Positions 34,949-43,888 of a DNA stretch of 64,000 nt are shown here, piece by piece. A program made the position numbers and the translations under genes. Location of the stretch: assembly GCF_003576595.1 (NCBI RefSeq), contig NZ_NQOU01000004.1:124001-188000 (forward strand), read 5' to 3'. How positions within the stretch are numbered: position 1 is the first letter of the stretch; the number at the start of each line of letters is the position of its first letter. A model generated the notes under the pieces. The model was not told where the DNA came from. It was given only the letters and a program-made list of their open reading frames with translations, and made no database searches. This DNA is from Neopusillimonas maritima. Lineage in GTDB: Bacteria > Pseudomonadota > Gammaproteobacteria > Burkholderiales > Burkholderiaceae_B.

Positions 34949-36244
34949 ATGCCCAGTTTTATCGAAGCACTGGCAACCTTTCTTTTTGCCGTTGCCATTA
35001 TCCATACCTTTTCAGTTCCGGTTTTCGCCCGGCTGGCAAACAAAAACGGACCCCATTCAGGCCTTTGGCATATGTTGGCCGAGGTCGAAGCCGTATTCGG
35101 CGTATGGGCATTCGCGTTAGTTGTCTTCATGATTGTCAGTGTCGGCGCATCCGATGCCGTCAGCTATATCGACTCGCGAAACTTCACCGAGCCGGCTTTC
35201 GTCTTTGCCATTATGGTGGTGGCGGCCAGTAAACCGATCCTTGATTTAGTCGGTGTATCCGTTCGATACATTGCCCGACTCCTGCCCATGCGTATGGAAG
35301 TGGCCATGTTCTTCGTCACCATGTCGATCGTGCCACTGGCCGGCTCATTCATTACCGAGCCCGCCGCCATGACCTTGGCCGCCCTATTGTTGCGCGACGC
35401 TTACTTCCGTCGCTCTGGGCAGTCCGGTTTCAAGTACATGACGCTCGGTGTGTTGTTCGTTAACATTTCCATTGGCGGGGTGCTAACCGCTTATGCAGCC
35501 CCTCCCGTACTCATGGTGGCGTCCACTTTCGGCTGGGATACCGCCTACATGAGCACCCACTTCGGCTGGCGTGCCATTATTGCAGTCTTTATCAACGCCA
35601 CCCTGCTTACCCTGATTGTGCGCAAGTACCTGGTTAGCAAGGAAATCGGCACAGGCCGTGGCGTTAACGAAGACGACGAAGGCTCCAACCGTCGCCCTCG
35701 TGCGCCACTTATCGTCATGGCCATTCACCTGGCCTTCCTGGTAGCCATTGTTCTTACTGCTCACCACCCAGCCATGTTCCTGGGCCTGCTGATGCTGTTT
35801 ATCGGCTATGCCGAAGCGTACAAGCGTTTCCAGAACCAGTTGCTCATTAAAGAAGGCTTAATGGTTGGCTTCTTCCTGGCCGGCCTGGTTGTTCTGGGTG
35901 GCATGCAAAAATGGTGGCTGCAAGACCTGCTGGGCGGCCTTTCGCCCACCATACTGTTCTGGGGTGCAACGGCTTTAACGGCCCTTACCGACAACGCCGC
36001 ACTGACGTATCTGGGTTCTTTGGTGGAAGGCACCAGCGACCTGTGGCGCTATATGCTGGTGGCGGGCGCGGTAACCGGCGGTGGCTTAACGGTGATTGCC
36101 AACGCCCCCAACCCGGCCGGCTTTGCCATTTTGAAAGGCACCTTTCCCGATGGCGCCATTTCGCCCTTGAAGTTGTTGCTGTCGGCACTGGTGCCGACGT
36201 TCATTGCCGCCTTCATGTTCCTGCTGCCGAATTCTTTCAGCTAA
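34949..36244 (+). CDS. Putative Na+/H+ antiporter (PF07399-type membrane protein)
   Basis: A 431-residue protein with about 11 hydrophobic segments. Segments such as GSFITEPAAMTLAALLLRD, GGVLTAYAAPPVLMVA, ALTDNAALTYLGS and VIANAPNPAGFAIL fit the ion-transporter-like putative Na+/H+ antiporter family. Acidic residues within helices (TEPAA, TDNAA) could bind the cation. It would work in the inner membrane for pH or sodium homeostasis. Activity is inferred from family only. Confidence 0.83.
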   Translation: MPSFIEALATFLFAVAIIHTFSVPVFARLANKNGPHSGLWHMLAEVEAVFGVWAFALVVFMIVSVGASDAVSYIDSRNFTEPAFVFAIMVVAASKPILDLVGVSVRYIARLLPMRMEVAMFFVTMSIVPLAGSFITEPAAMTLAALLLRDAYFRRSGQSGFKYMTLGVLFVNISIGGVLTAYAAPPVLMVASTFGWDTAYMSTHFGWRAIIAVFINATLLTLIVRKYLVSKEIGTGRGVNEDDEGSNRRPRAPLIVMAIHLAFLVAIVLTAHHPAMFLGLLMLFIGYAEAYKRFQNQLLIKEGLMVGFFLAGLVVLGGMQKWWLQDLLGGLSPTILFWGATALTALTDNAALTYLGSLVEGTSDLWRYMLVAGAVTGGGLTVIANAPNPAGFAILKGTFPDGAISPLKLLLSALVPTFIAAFMFLLPNSFS

Positions 36245-36263
36245 TCGCTGAAGGGCGCGCGGG

Positions 36264-36377
36264 TTATTTGTTCGAACGGTCTTTGCGCAGCATGCGCACA
36301 AGCCACACAAAAAGTGTAATGGAACAAATCAAACCCGCGCCCAGCAGGGCAAGAACAATTACTTCACCGGTTGTCAT
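36264..36377 (-). CDS. Small hypothetical single-pass membrane protein (37 aa)
   Basis: A short frame on the minus strand encodes 37 residues: a polar start (MTTGE), a continuous hydrophobic helix of about 20 residues and a basic tail (RMLRKDRSNK). This is the layout of a small inner-membrane protein with the C-terminus inside. It fills the gap between the antiporter and the class II aldolase gene, 32 bp downstream of the latter on the same strand. No strong ribosome binding site is seen and I do not recognise a family. Confidence 0.4.
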   Translation of the reverse strand: MTTGEVIVLALLGAGLICSITLFVWLVRMLRKDRSNK

Positions 36378-36409
36378 TCAAGTACCCAGCCATCCCATTA
36401 TTAAGGGCG

Positions 36410-37162
36410 CTACCACGAGGCGCCTTTTTCTTCATGCATTTTACGCACCATTGCGTTAAAAAAACGGTCGGCGAAAGCACCTTCACGAATCAACATAGCG
36501 GTTAGGTCGGCGCACCGTTGACGCACCTCATTCGCCAACACCGTTTCCTCACCCTGCATCGACGCCGCCTGACACTGAATTTCGGCCGCGCGTTGCACTG
36601 TCCAAAGCAAGAAGAATGCCGTTTCAACGGAACGTTCGCCCACCGCCACCCCGTGATTGCGCAGAACCAGCACATGCTTGCTTCCAAGGCTGCTTAGCAT
36701 ACGCGCCTTTTCATCGTCGAAAAGCGTAATCCCTTCAAAATCGTGATACGCCACACGACCGAACAACTGCGCACCATAAAAGTTATTGTGATCAAAGCCG
36801 GCTTGCTTTTGCGCTACAGCTGAAATAGGGGTCGTGTGCGTATGAATCAAGCACTGAATATCTTCGCGGGCACCATGCACTGCACTGTGAAGGGCAAAAC
36901 CGGCGGGATTTGCATCGAACTCTGAAGGAACCGCCTTATTGCCTTCAAGATCGACTTTCAAAAGATTCGCCGGGGTGACTTCACTGTAATTTAGCCCGAA
37001 GGGATTCACCAGGTAATGATGGTCCGGCAGACGCAAGGAAATATGATTGAAGATCGTTTCCGTCCATCCAAAAAAATCCACCAACCGATAACAATAGGCA
37101 AGCTTTTCGCGCCGGTCCCACTCTTGGTCGGTGCAATCAATGGTTTGTTTCATGCTTGTCAT
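36410..37162 (-). CDS. Class II aldolase/adducin family protein
   Basis: A 250-residue protein of the fuculose-1-phosphate aldolase/adducin fold. The zinc site His residues are in CLIHTHTTP (about residue 113) and in VLRNHGVAVG (about residue 172); the family NHIS and NPFG segments come earlier. It could cleave or decarboxylate a hydroxylated acid. The ATG overlaps the stop of the ketopantoate reductase-like gene by 4 bp, so the two act together. The substrate is unknown. Confidence 0.88.
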   Translation of the reverse strand: MTSMKQTIDCTDQEWDRREKLAYCYRLVDFFGWTETIFNHISLRLPDHHYLVNPFGLNYSEVTPANLLKVDLEGNKAVPSEFDANPAGFALHSAVHGAREDIQCLIHTHTTPISAVAQKQAGFDHNNFYGAQLFGRVAYHDFEGITLFDDEKARMLSSLGSKHVLVLRNHGVAVGERSVETAFFLLWTVQRAAEIQCQAASMQGEETVLANEVRQRCADLTAMLIREGAFADRFFNAMVRKMHEEKGASW

Positions 37163-38163
37163 GCGTTTACCACCTCTATTTCACGCTGTTGCCCTAAAAA
37201 CCGCGCCATCGACACAATATCGCGCGTAACCGGCATGGCAATATCCATCAGGTCTGCCAACTCCATAAACGCATCGCCAATCGCCGCCAGTTCAAGTGTG
37301 ATGCCCTTGTCGAAATCCTGCAGCATGGACGTTCGCACCGCACCCATGCCGGCCGCCAGCTCCATGAACGTATGAGGGTCATACTGAATTCGGGCCCCAT
37401 ACGCAGCAGCCACCGTTAACCCCTCGTGCAGGATCTTGATCGCAATACGCTTTAAACCAGGATCAGTGTAAATATCCTGCAGTGTGGCTCGCGCCACCAC
37501 AGACAGTGGGTTGGACGTTAAATTGGCAATCATTTTGGCCCACAGCGGGTCGCGAATTTGGTCGGTTACCCGCGCTTCAATCCCACTGGCCTCGAACACT
37601 GTTTTTATTCGATCAAGTCGTGCTGAATACGTATTGTTCGGTTCACCAAAAATCAGCAGATGCGGTGTGGACGACTTCACCACCCCGGGTGCCGTCACTT
37701 CCGAAGTAATAAACACCACACATCCCACCACATGCTTGAGCGGAACCATCTTCGCCAGTTCGCCGCTTGAATCGAGCGCCTGCACCGTGCGGCCATCGAA
37801 TTGCCCCCCGATACCGTGAAAGTACCACCACGGTACGCCATTCACCATAGGAACCACCACGGTATCCGGCCCGATAATAGGCTGCAAGTCGGGCAGAATT
37901 CGGGCCAACGACTGCGCTTTCGTACAAACAAAAATAATATCTTGCACGCCAAACTCGCCTGCCCGGCTGCTAGCCCGCACCGGAGCGAGGTGTTCGCCTT
38001 CAAGATCGGCAAGCGTAATCCCATTTGCGGTAATTGCCTTTAAGGCGGCGCCACGCGCCAACACATTTACAGAGACTCCGGCCATGGCCAGCCGTGCAGC
38101 AACCGTACAACCAATCGCGCCCGCACCGGCAACACATACCTTTAACGTTCCTGCATTTGCCAT
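37159..38163 (-). CDS. 2-dehydropantoate 2-reductase family protein (PanE/ApbA-like)
   Basis: A 334-residue NADPH-dependent reductase. The N-terminal Rossmann turn is GAGAIGCTVAARLAMAG, and a VCTKAQ segment follows near residue 83. The C-terminal helical domain includes the catalytic-Lys region near LWAKMIANLTSNPLSV. PanE reduces ketopantoate to pantoate in pantothenate synthesis. However, the class II aldolase partner and the absence of other pan genes suggest a catabolic paralogue acting on another 2-keto acid. Confidence 0.87.
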   Translation of the reverse strand: MANAGTLKVCVAGAGAIGCTVAARLAMAGVSVNVLARGAALKAITANGITLADLEGEHLAPVRASSRAGEFGVQDIIFVCTKAQSLARILPDLQPIIGPDTVVVPMVNGVPWWYFHGIGGQFDGRTVQALDSSGELAKMVPLKHVVGCVVFITSEVTAPGVVKSSTPHLLIFGEPNNTYSARLDRIKTVFEASGIEARVTDQIRDPLWAKMIANLTSNPLSVVARATLQDIYTDPGLKRIAIKILHEGLTVAAAYGARIQYDPHTFMELAAGMGAVRTSMLQDFDKGITLELAAIGDAFMELADLMDIAMPVTRDIVSMARFLGQQREIEVVNA

Positions 38164-38271
38164 TTAACCTCCTTGGGCGTCGAATCGTTATTGTTCTAAA
38201 AATATTTTACTCTTGAAATATTCCGCCGCACCAACAAGATCGCTTAAACTTCTGACTTTAGGCGCATCACT

Positions 38272-38898
38272 TTGGATACACTTCCCGAAGGCTTTCTAAA
38301 CGACCTGGAAACACAGGGCTGGGCCTATTGCGACACACTCATTTGCGACTCATTGCGGGCCCAGTTACTGGACATTGCGGGCCTGTTTTGGAAGCGTGGT
38401 CTTTTCCACGCCGCCCATATCGGCCATCTGGCCACAAAAAAGGCCGACCCGGTAATACGGGGCGACCAGATATGCTGGCTTGACGCACACATGCCACAGG
38501 CGGCCATACAGGATTTTCTGGCTTTCGCCACCCACCTGCAGAACACACTGAATGCGACTTACTTTCTGGGTTTACGCAGCCAGGAGTTTCACTTTGCCCA
38601 TTACGAACCAGGCTTTGGCTATAAAAAACACCTGGATCAGCATCGTAACAACCCACACCGAAAGATCTCAGTCGTTTTATACCTGAACGAAAACTGGACG
38701 GCCGACGACGGCGGAGAGTTGTGCCTGTATGGACCCGAAAACACCCCGATTGAACAAGCCACCCGGCTTATTCCGGCGCCGGGCAGGCTTGTTGTCTTCC
38801 GCAGTGATTTGGTCTGGCATGAGGTCTTGCCGGGGCGCAAACCCCGTTGGAGTCTGACCGGCTGGCTGCGCGACGACTTTTTGCTATCAAACGGTTAG
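38272..38898 (+). CDS. 2-oxoglutarate/Fe(II)-dependent dioxygenase, prolyl 4-hydroxylase-like
   Basis: A 208-residue double-stranded beta-helix oxygenase. The iron ligands are His and Asp in YKKHLDQH (about residue 123) and the distal His in LVWHEVLP (about residue 183). The Arg in KPRWSLTGWLR, ten residues on, would bind 2-oxoglutarate. No ATG exists before residue 74, so a TTG start at 38272 is used, just after an in-frame stop region. It is divergent from the panE-like gene and overlaps livF (system 2) by 12 bp tail to tail. The protein or small-molecule substrate is unknown. Confidence 0.83.
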   Translation: MDTLPEGFLNDLETQGWAYCDTLICDSLRAQLLDIAGLFWKRGLFHAAHIGHLATKKADPVIRGDQICWLDAHMPQAAIQDFLAFATHLQNTLNATYFLGLRSQEFHFAHYEPGFGYKKHLDQHRNNPHRKISVVLYLNENWTADDGGELCLYGPENTPIEQATRLIPAPGRLVVFRSDLVWHEVLPGRKPRWSLTGWLRDDFLLSNG

Positions 38899-39621
38899 GT
38901 ATGCGCGGCGCACCTCTTCGTTGTCGGCCAGCTCCTGCATGGAAGCCTGGTAGACCATCTGCCCTTTTTCAAGAACATAGGCACGATCGGACACCAACTC
39001 GGCAAAATGCATGTTCTGCTCAGAAAGCAAAATACTGACGCCGCGCTCTTTAAGCTCCATAATCATCTGCACCATCTGCTCAACAATCACCGGAGCAACC
39101 CCTTCGGAGGGCTCATCAAGCAGAACAAGAAAGGGATTGCCCATTAGCGCACGGGCGACCGTTAGCATTTGCTGTTCGCCACCGCTCATTCGCCCACCGG
39201 GGCGATGCGGCATTTCGCCCAAATTGGGAAACAGCTTGAACAGTTGCTCATGGGTCCACTCGGGTGCGGCGCTCCCGTCACTCCAGCTTCTGGGGGGCTG
39301 ACGCCCTACCGACAAATTCTCCATCACCGTCAGGTCAGTGAAGATGCGGCGGTCTTCGGGCACGAAAGCCAACCCCAGGCGCGCGGCATGGTACGGTTCG
39401 GTTTTCGAGATATCGTGCCCCAGAAAGCGAATGTCGCCACGCCGCTTATCAAGCATCCCCATAATGGTTTTAAGCGTAGTGGATTTGCCGGCTCCATTGC
39501 GCCCCATCAGGGCAACCACCTCGCCGCGATTCACATGCAAATCAAACCCGAACAGAATTTGAGCCGCGCCATACCAGGCCTCCAGGCGCTTGGCCTCTAA
39601 CAATATTTGCGCGCCGCTCAT
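38887..39621 (-). CDS. livF: Branched-chain-type ABC importer ATP-binding protein LivF (system 2)
   Basis: A 244-residue ATPase with Walker A GRNGAGKST, signature MSGGEQQM, Walker B LVLLDEPSEGVAP and the EQNMHFAELV H-loop region. It is the last gene of the second Liv operon and overlaps livG by 4 bp. Confidence 0.93.
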   Translation of the reverse strand: MSGAQILLEAKRLEAWYGAAQILFGFDLHVNRGEVVALMGRNGAGKSTTLKTIMGMLDKRRGDIRFLGHDISKTEPYHAARLGLAFVPEDRRIFTDLTVMENLSVGRQPPRSWSDGSAAPEWTHEQLFKLFPNLGEMPHRPGGRMSGGEQQMLTVARALMGNPFLVLLDEPSEGVAPVIVEQMVQMIMELKERGVSILLSEQNMHFAELVSDRAYVLEKGQMVYQASMQELADNEEVRRAYLTV

Positions 39622-40400
39622 TCAGCCGACTCCTTTTGCAATGTTTTCTTTTCAAACGTTTTCCCGGTGCCGAAGTAGACTTCCTGTACCTTGGGATGGT
39701 CACGAATTTCGTCCGGCTTGCCTTCGGCAATGAGCCTTCCCCGCGCCAACACGATCATGCGATCTGCATAGGCAAAAACCACATCCATGCTGTGCTCCGT
39801 GAAAAGCACGGCCATATCGCGATCGATGACCAACTGCTTGGTCAGGGCCATAAGGTCGTTACGCTCTTTGGGGGCCATGCCCGCTGTTGGCTCGTCCATA
39901 AGCAATAACTTCGGATCATTGGCAATGGCAATCGCCAACTCCACCCGCTTGACGTCACCATAGGCCAGTTCGCTGCAAGGTCGATCGGCTTGTTCGGCCA
40001 TACCCACCTGCGCCAACAAATCCATGGCTTCCTGCCGCTTGTGGCCGGTAGCGCGCCGCCAGGTGGCAAGCAAGAGGTTATCTGACGACAGCAACGCAAG
40101 CTGCACGTTCTCGACCACGGTAAACGAAGAAAAGGTGGCGGCGATCTGAAATGTACGGCCCACACCCATGCGCCAGATATCTCGCGGCGGCATACCAATG
40201 AGCTCTTTACCATTGAGCTTGATGGAACCCCGATCTGCTTTCAACTGCCCATTCACCATATTGAAAGTGGTGGACTTGCCTGCACCGTTGGGCCCGATTA
40301 AAGCCAGCAACTCGCCTGAATGCAATTCGAAATTAATACCATCAACGGCTTTTACCCCGCCGAACGATTTACCTAAACCGGTTACTGATAACAAACTCAT
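39618..40400 (-). CDS. livG: Branched-chain-type ABC importer ATP-binding protein LivG (system 2)
   Basis: A 260-residue ATPase with Walker A GPNGAGKST, LivG-type signature AYGDVKRVELA and Walker B LLLMDEPTAGMAP, followed by TEHSMDVVF. It has an extra C-terminal tail of about 15 charged residues. It overlaps the fused permease gene by 4 bp. Confidence 0.93.
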   Translation of the reverse strand: MSLLSVTGLGKSFGGVKAVDGINFELHSGELLALIGPNGAGKSTTFNMVNGQLKADRGSIKLNGKELIGMPPRDIWRMGVGRTFQIAATFSSFTVVENVQLALLSSDNLLLATWRRATGHKRQEAMDLLAQVGMAEQADRPCSELAYGDVKRVELAIAIANDPKLLLMDEPTAGMAPKERNDLMALTKQLVIDRDMAVLFTEHSMDVVFAYADRMIVLARGRLIAEGKPDEIRDHPKVQEVYFGTGKTFEKKTLQKESAE

Positions 40401-42313
40401 GATGCCCTCCCGGCTTGCGCTGACCCAGCCGGCTTACGACTGAAATGCTCAACCACTTGTTTAATGGTTCCGGCAATACCCAGCGGGAACAGCAGCACCA
40501 GAATCAGGATAATGCCGCCCAACATGGCGCGCCAGAAATCGGTGTTGCGCGCCACCGTATCATGCAGCCACGTAAACGACACCGCGCCCACAATCGGCCC
40601 CATCAAGTTCTGCATACCACCCAGCAACACCATGACCAGGCCGTCGATCGAGCGGTTTACATAAAGTGTCTCGGGCGCAATACTTCCTTTCGAAAAGGCA
40701 AACAGTGACCCTGCCAGACCCGCCACAATACCGCCGTAAACAAAGCCGTACCAGTGAATTCGCTTCACATTGATGCCAATTGCATCGGCACGCAGCGGCG
40801 AGTCTCGACCGGCCCGCATGGCGTAACCAAACGGCGAGAACAACACACGTCGCAACCACAATATCCCCACCAGGGTGAGCCCCAATGTCAGGTAGTAATA
40901 AGTGGTTTTATCCGACAACCATTCCGACGGCCACACACCGGTTAAGCCGTTACTGCCGCCGGTAAAGTCATCCCACTGGAACACAACCGCCCACACAATC
41001 TGGGCGACGGCCAGTGTCAACATGGCCAGGTACACGCCACTTAGGCGAACTGCGAACCAGCCGAAAATAAGCGCGCCAATGCCGGCAACAACCGGCCCTA
41101 AGACCAGTGCAAGTTCCATGGGGACGCCCAACGTTTTAACCAGCAACGCCGCACCGTAAGCCCCCAAACCAAAGTAAGCCGCATGGCCGAACGAGTGCAT
41201 GCCGCCCGGACCCATAATGAAATACAAACTGGTGGCGAAAAGGCTTGCTATGAGAATGTCATTCAGCAGTACGGTGAGGTACGGGAAATCCGAGAAAATT
41301 TCAGGCGTTGCAACCAGGAACAATACCAAAATAGCCGCGCCGATTTTGAAAGCTTTACTGGCTGGAATCAACGGCATCTCCCCCGCATTGGCATTATGCC
41401 CTGCGGAAGGCGCCCTGCCCAGCAAACCCCATGGTCGGATGATCAACACGACCGCCATCACCAGGAATTCAACCACCAGCGTTAGCTTCGAGAATGAAAT
41501 CTCGAAGCCGAATATTTCGACCAAACCCAGCCACATACAGATAGCTTTAAGCTCGGCAATTAATAACGCAGCAATGTAAGCACCGGTGATGGAACCCATG
41601 CCACCCACCACCACGATGACAAAAGCGGCGCCAATAATATGGATATCCATTTCAAGGTTGGCCGGCTCACGCGGCAGTTGCAAAGCGCCGCCCAGTGCAG
41701 CCAAAGCAGCGCCCAAGGCAAATACCGCCGTAAACAACCAGGCTTGGTTCACCCCTAACGCACTGACCATAGAGCGATCTTGCGTTGCTGCGCGTACCAG
41801 CGTGCCCCATTTTGTGCGTGTTAACAATAACCACAACAAACCCAGGAACACGGGGCCCACGGCAATCAGGAACAAGTCATATTCGGGAAACTGCCGGCCC
41901 AAAATTTCAACGGCGCCTTCCAGGCCCGGCGCACGCGGGCCAAGCAGTTCTTCCGGCCCCCAGAACCATAAAACGGCATCGCGCACCATTAAGGCAACGG
42001 CAAACGTGGCCAGCAACTGGAACAATTCCGGCGCGTGATAAATACGACGTAACAGGAAAATTTCAATCAGTGCGCCAAAGACGCCCACCAGGATCGCCGC
42101 CAAAACAATGGCCGGCCAAAAGCCCAGCGAATCTTCCAAATGCATCACCAACGAATACGCAACATATATACCGACCATATAAAATGAGCCGTGTGCGAAG
42201 TTAACGATGCGGGTAACACCAAAAATCAATGACAACCCTGCGGCGACCAGAAAAAGCGACGACGCGCCTGCCAGGCCGTTCAGTAGCTGAACCAAAAATC
42301 CTGAGAAATCCAT
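40397..42313 (-). CDS. Fused LivH-LivM permease of a branched-chain-type ABC importer (system 2)
   Basis: A 638-residue permease in which both membrane subunits are one chain. Residues 1-295 are LivH-like (NFAHGSFYMVGIYVA near residue 38, VGGMGSITGAYIAALL near residue 235). Residues 320-620 are LivM-like (GPGGMHSFGHAAYFGLGAYGA near residue 365, LLGGMQNLMGPIVGA near residue 570). About 16-18 hydrophobic segments are expected. The linker around residues 295-315 is polar. Such fusions exist in some aromatic-acid and amino-acid transporters, unlike the separate subunits of the other two systems here. Confidence 0.92.
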   Translation of the reverse strand: MDFSGFLVQLLNGLAGASSLFLVAAGLSLIFGVTRIVNFAHGSFYMVGIYVAYSLVMHLEDSLGFWPAIVLAAILVGVFGALIEIFLLRRIYHAPELFQLLATFAVALMVRDAVLWFWGPEELLGPRAPGLEGAVEILGRQFPEYDLFLIAVGPVFLGLLWLLLTRTKWGTLVRAATQDRSMVSALGVNQAWLFTAVFALGAALAALGGALQLPREPANLEMDIHIIGAAFVIVVVGGMGSITGAYIAALLIAELKAICMWLGLVEIFGFEISFSKLTLVVEFLVMAVVLIIRPWGLLGRAPSAGHNANAGEMPLIPASKAFKIGAAILVLFLVATPEIFSDFPYLTVLLNDILIASLFATSLYFIMGPGGMHSFGHAAYFGLGAYGAALLVKTLGVPMELALVLGPVVAGIGALIFGWFAVRLSGVYLAMLTLAVAQIVWAVVFQWDDFTGGSNGLTGVWPSEWLSDKTTYYYLTLGLTLVGILWLRRVLFSPFGYAMRAGRDSPLRADAIGINVKRIHWYGFVYGGIVAGLAGSLFAFSKGSIAPETLYVNRSIDGLVMVLLGGMQNLMGPIVGAVSFTWLHDTVARNTDFWRAMLGGIILILVLLFPLGIAGTIKQVVEHFSRKPAGSAQAGRAS

Positions 42314-42388
42314 GGGAACCTGCTGCTGGTTAGATCAAATGGGCGGGGACACCGGCTTGAAAGGCGCCCCCGCATCTAGGACGGTCTT

Positions 42389-43600
42389 TTAGCCGTCTTT
42401 ACGCAATTGCTTGACAACGTCGTCGGGCGGCTGCAACTCTTCACCCGGAATGTATTCGCCTTCAGGCATCACGCCGCGGTTATTTTCCACTGCCAACTTG
42501 CCTACGTGAATTCCCATGGTCGACTGGTTATCAAGTTCACGGAACTTAACCGGGCCAAACGGTGTCACGAACTCCAGTCCCTTGAAAGCCTTGATCAGCG
42601 CTTCCGTGTCGGTTGAGCCGGCTTTTTCAATACCTGCAGCCAGCGCCATAACCGTGGAATAACCAATCACCGAATTCAAGCGCGGATAGTCATCGTACTT
42701 TTCTTCGTAGGCCTTGATGAACGCATCATGCTCCGGCGTATCAATTGATGTATAGGGATAGCCGGTGACAATCCAGCCGTCCGGCGCATCAGCACGCAGT
42801 GGGTCGAGGTATTCAGGCTCGCCCGTCAGCAAGCTCACAACAGTGCGTCCTTCGAACAAACCCCGTGTTTTGCCTTCGCGCGCAAACTTGGTGAGGTCAG
42901 GCCCGAACAATACGTTGAAAATTGCATCGGGCTTGGCATCAGCCAGTGCCTGTACAGCCGGTCCTGGATCAAGGCGACCAAAAGGCGGCGCCTGTTCAGC
43001 AACGAACTCGACATCGGGTTGCAAACGCTTTAGCTCAGCCTTGAATGACGCGACAGCGGCCTGACCGTATTCATAGTTAGGGTAAATGAGCGCCCAGCGC
43101 TTCTTGTTTGCAGCTGCCGCAGCAGGCGCAACGGACGCGGCCAATGCGTGAGTACCTGCACGCAAGCGGTAGGTGTAACGGTTGCCGTTATCCCACACCA
43201 CTTTGTCACTTAACGGGCCCGAAGCCAGGAAGAAACGTTCACGCTGCTTGGCAAAGTCGGTTACGGCCAAACCAACGTGCGATAGCGTCACGCCGGCCAG
43301 AATATCGACGTTATCCCGTGAAATCAGTTCCTCGGCAATTCGCACAGCATCGCCGGCATTGGCGTTGTCGTCGCGAAAAATGGTTTCCAGCTTCTTACCC
43401 AACACGCCGCCTTTTGCATTGACCTGCTCTTGCGCCAGCTCCCACCCTTTTTTATAGGGCTCCAAGTTGGCCGGCAACGTTTTATAGCTGTTGATTTCAC
43501 CAATAAGAATGGTGTCTTTCTCTGCGGCGGCGTGGCCTGAGTAGGCCGCTAACCCGACTGTCATCGCTGCGGCAACAGTCATTTGTTTGAATAACTTCAT
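42389..43600 (-). CDS. ABC transporter substrate-binding protein, Liv type (system 2)
   Basis: A 403-residue periplasmic receptor. The signal peptide (MKLFKQMTVAAAMTVGLAAYS) ends after HAAA. The mature protein begins DTILIGEINSYK, and DILAGVTLSHVGLAV is the ligand-proximal loop. The ATG at 43600 has GGGAGAT upstream. It precedes the fused permease by 75 bp. The GVTLSHVG and GRLDPGPAVQAL features resemble receptors found with aromatic or amide catabolism, but the ligand is unknown. Confidence 0.92.
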   Translation of the reverse strand: MKLFKQMTVAAAMTVGLAAYSGHAAAEKDTILIGEINSYKTLPANLEPYKKGWELAQEQVNAKGGVLGKKLETIFRDDNANAGDAVRIAEELISRDNVDILAGVTLSHVGLAVTDFAKQRERFFLASGPLSDKVVWDNGNRYTYRLRAGTHALAASVAPAAAAANKKRWALIYPNYEYGQAAVASFKAELKRLQPDVEFVAEQAPPFGRLDPGPAVQALADAKPDAIFNVLFGPDLTKFAREGKTRGLFEGRTVVSLLTGEPEYLDPLRADAPDGWIVTGYPYTSIDTPEHDAFIKAYEEKYDDYPRLNSVIGYSTVMALAAGIEKAGSTDTEALIKAFKGLEFVTPFGPVKFRELDNQSTMGIHVGKLAVENNRGVMPEGEYIPGEELQPPDDVVKQLRKDG

Positions 43601-43888
43601 CACTTATCTCCCGATAGCTCTTCATGAGCCGGTTAGGCATGTAATACAGCACTACACAACTGACTTCATTAATGCACACAACCATCGCAGGCCGCGTCGT
43701 ACAACAGTTTCGGGCCACCTTAAATGTAGCGGCTACCGAAAATAATTGTAGTGAGCACTAAAGACAAAAAAATACTAAGGGAAATAAATGCGTGGCGCAA
43801 TGTGGGTTTTTCCCACCTTTTTAACTTTTCTGATTAAAGTATGTAATTATTTGTAACGTTCAGTGCAGGGAATTTTGCACGTGATGCC

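Noticed and set aside
43802-43820. GTGGG-TTTTT-CCCAC followed by CTTTTT, terminator-like on the plus strand
   Set aside because: No plus-strand gene precedes it, and on the minus strand, where the xdhC-type gene ends 69 bp away, it has no T run after the stem.
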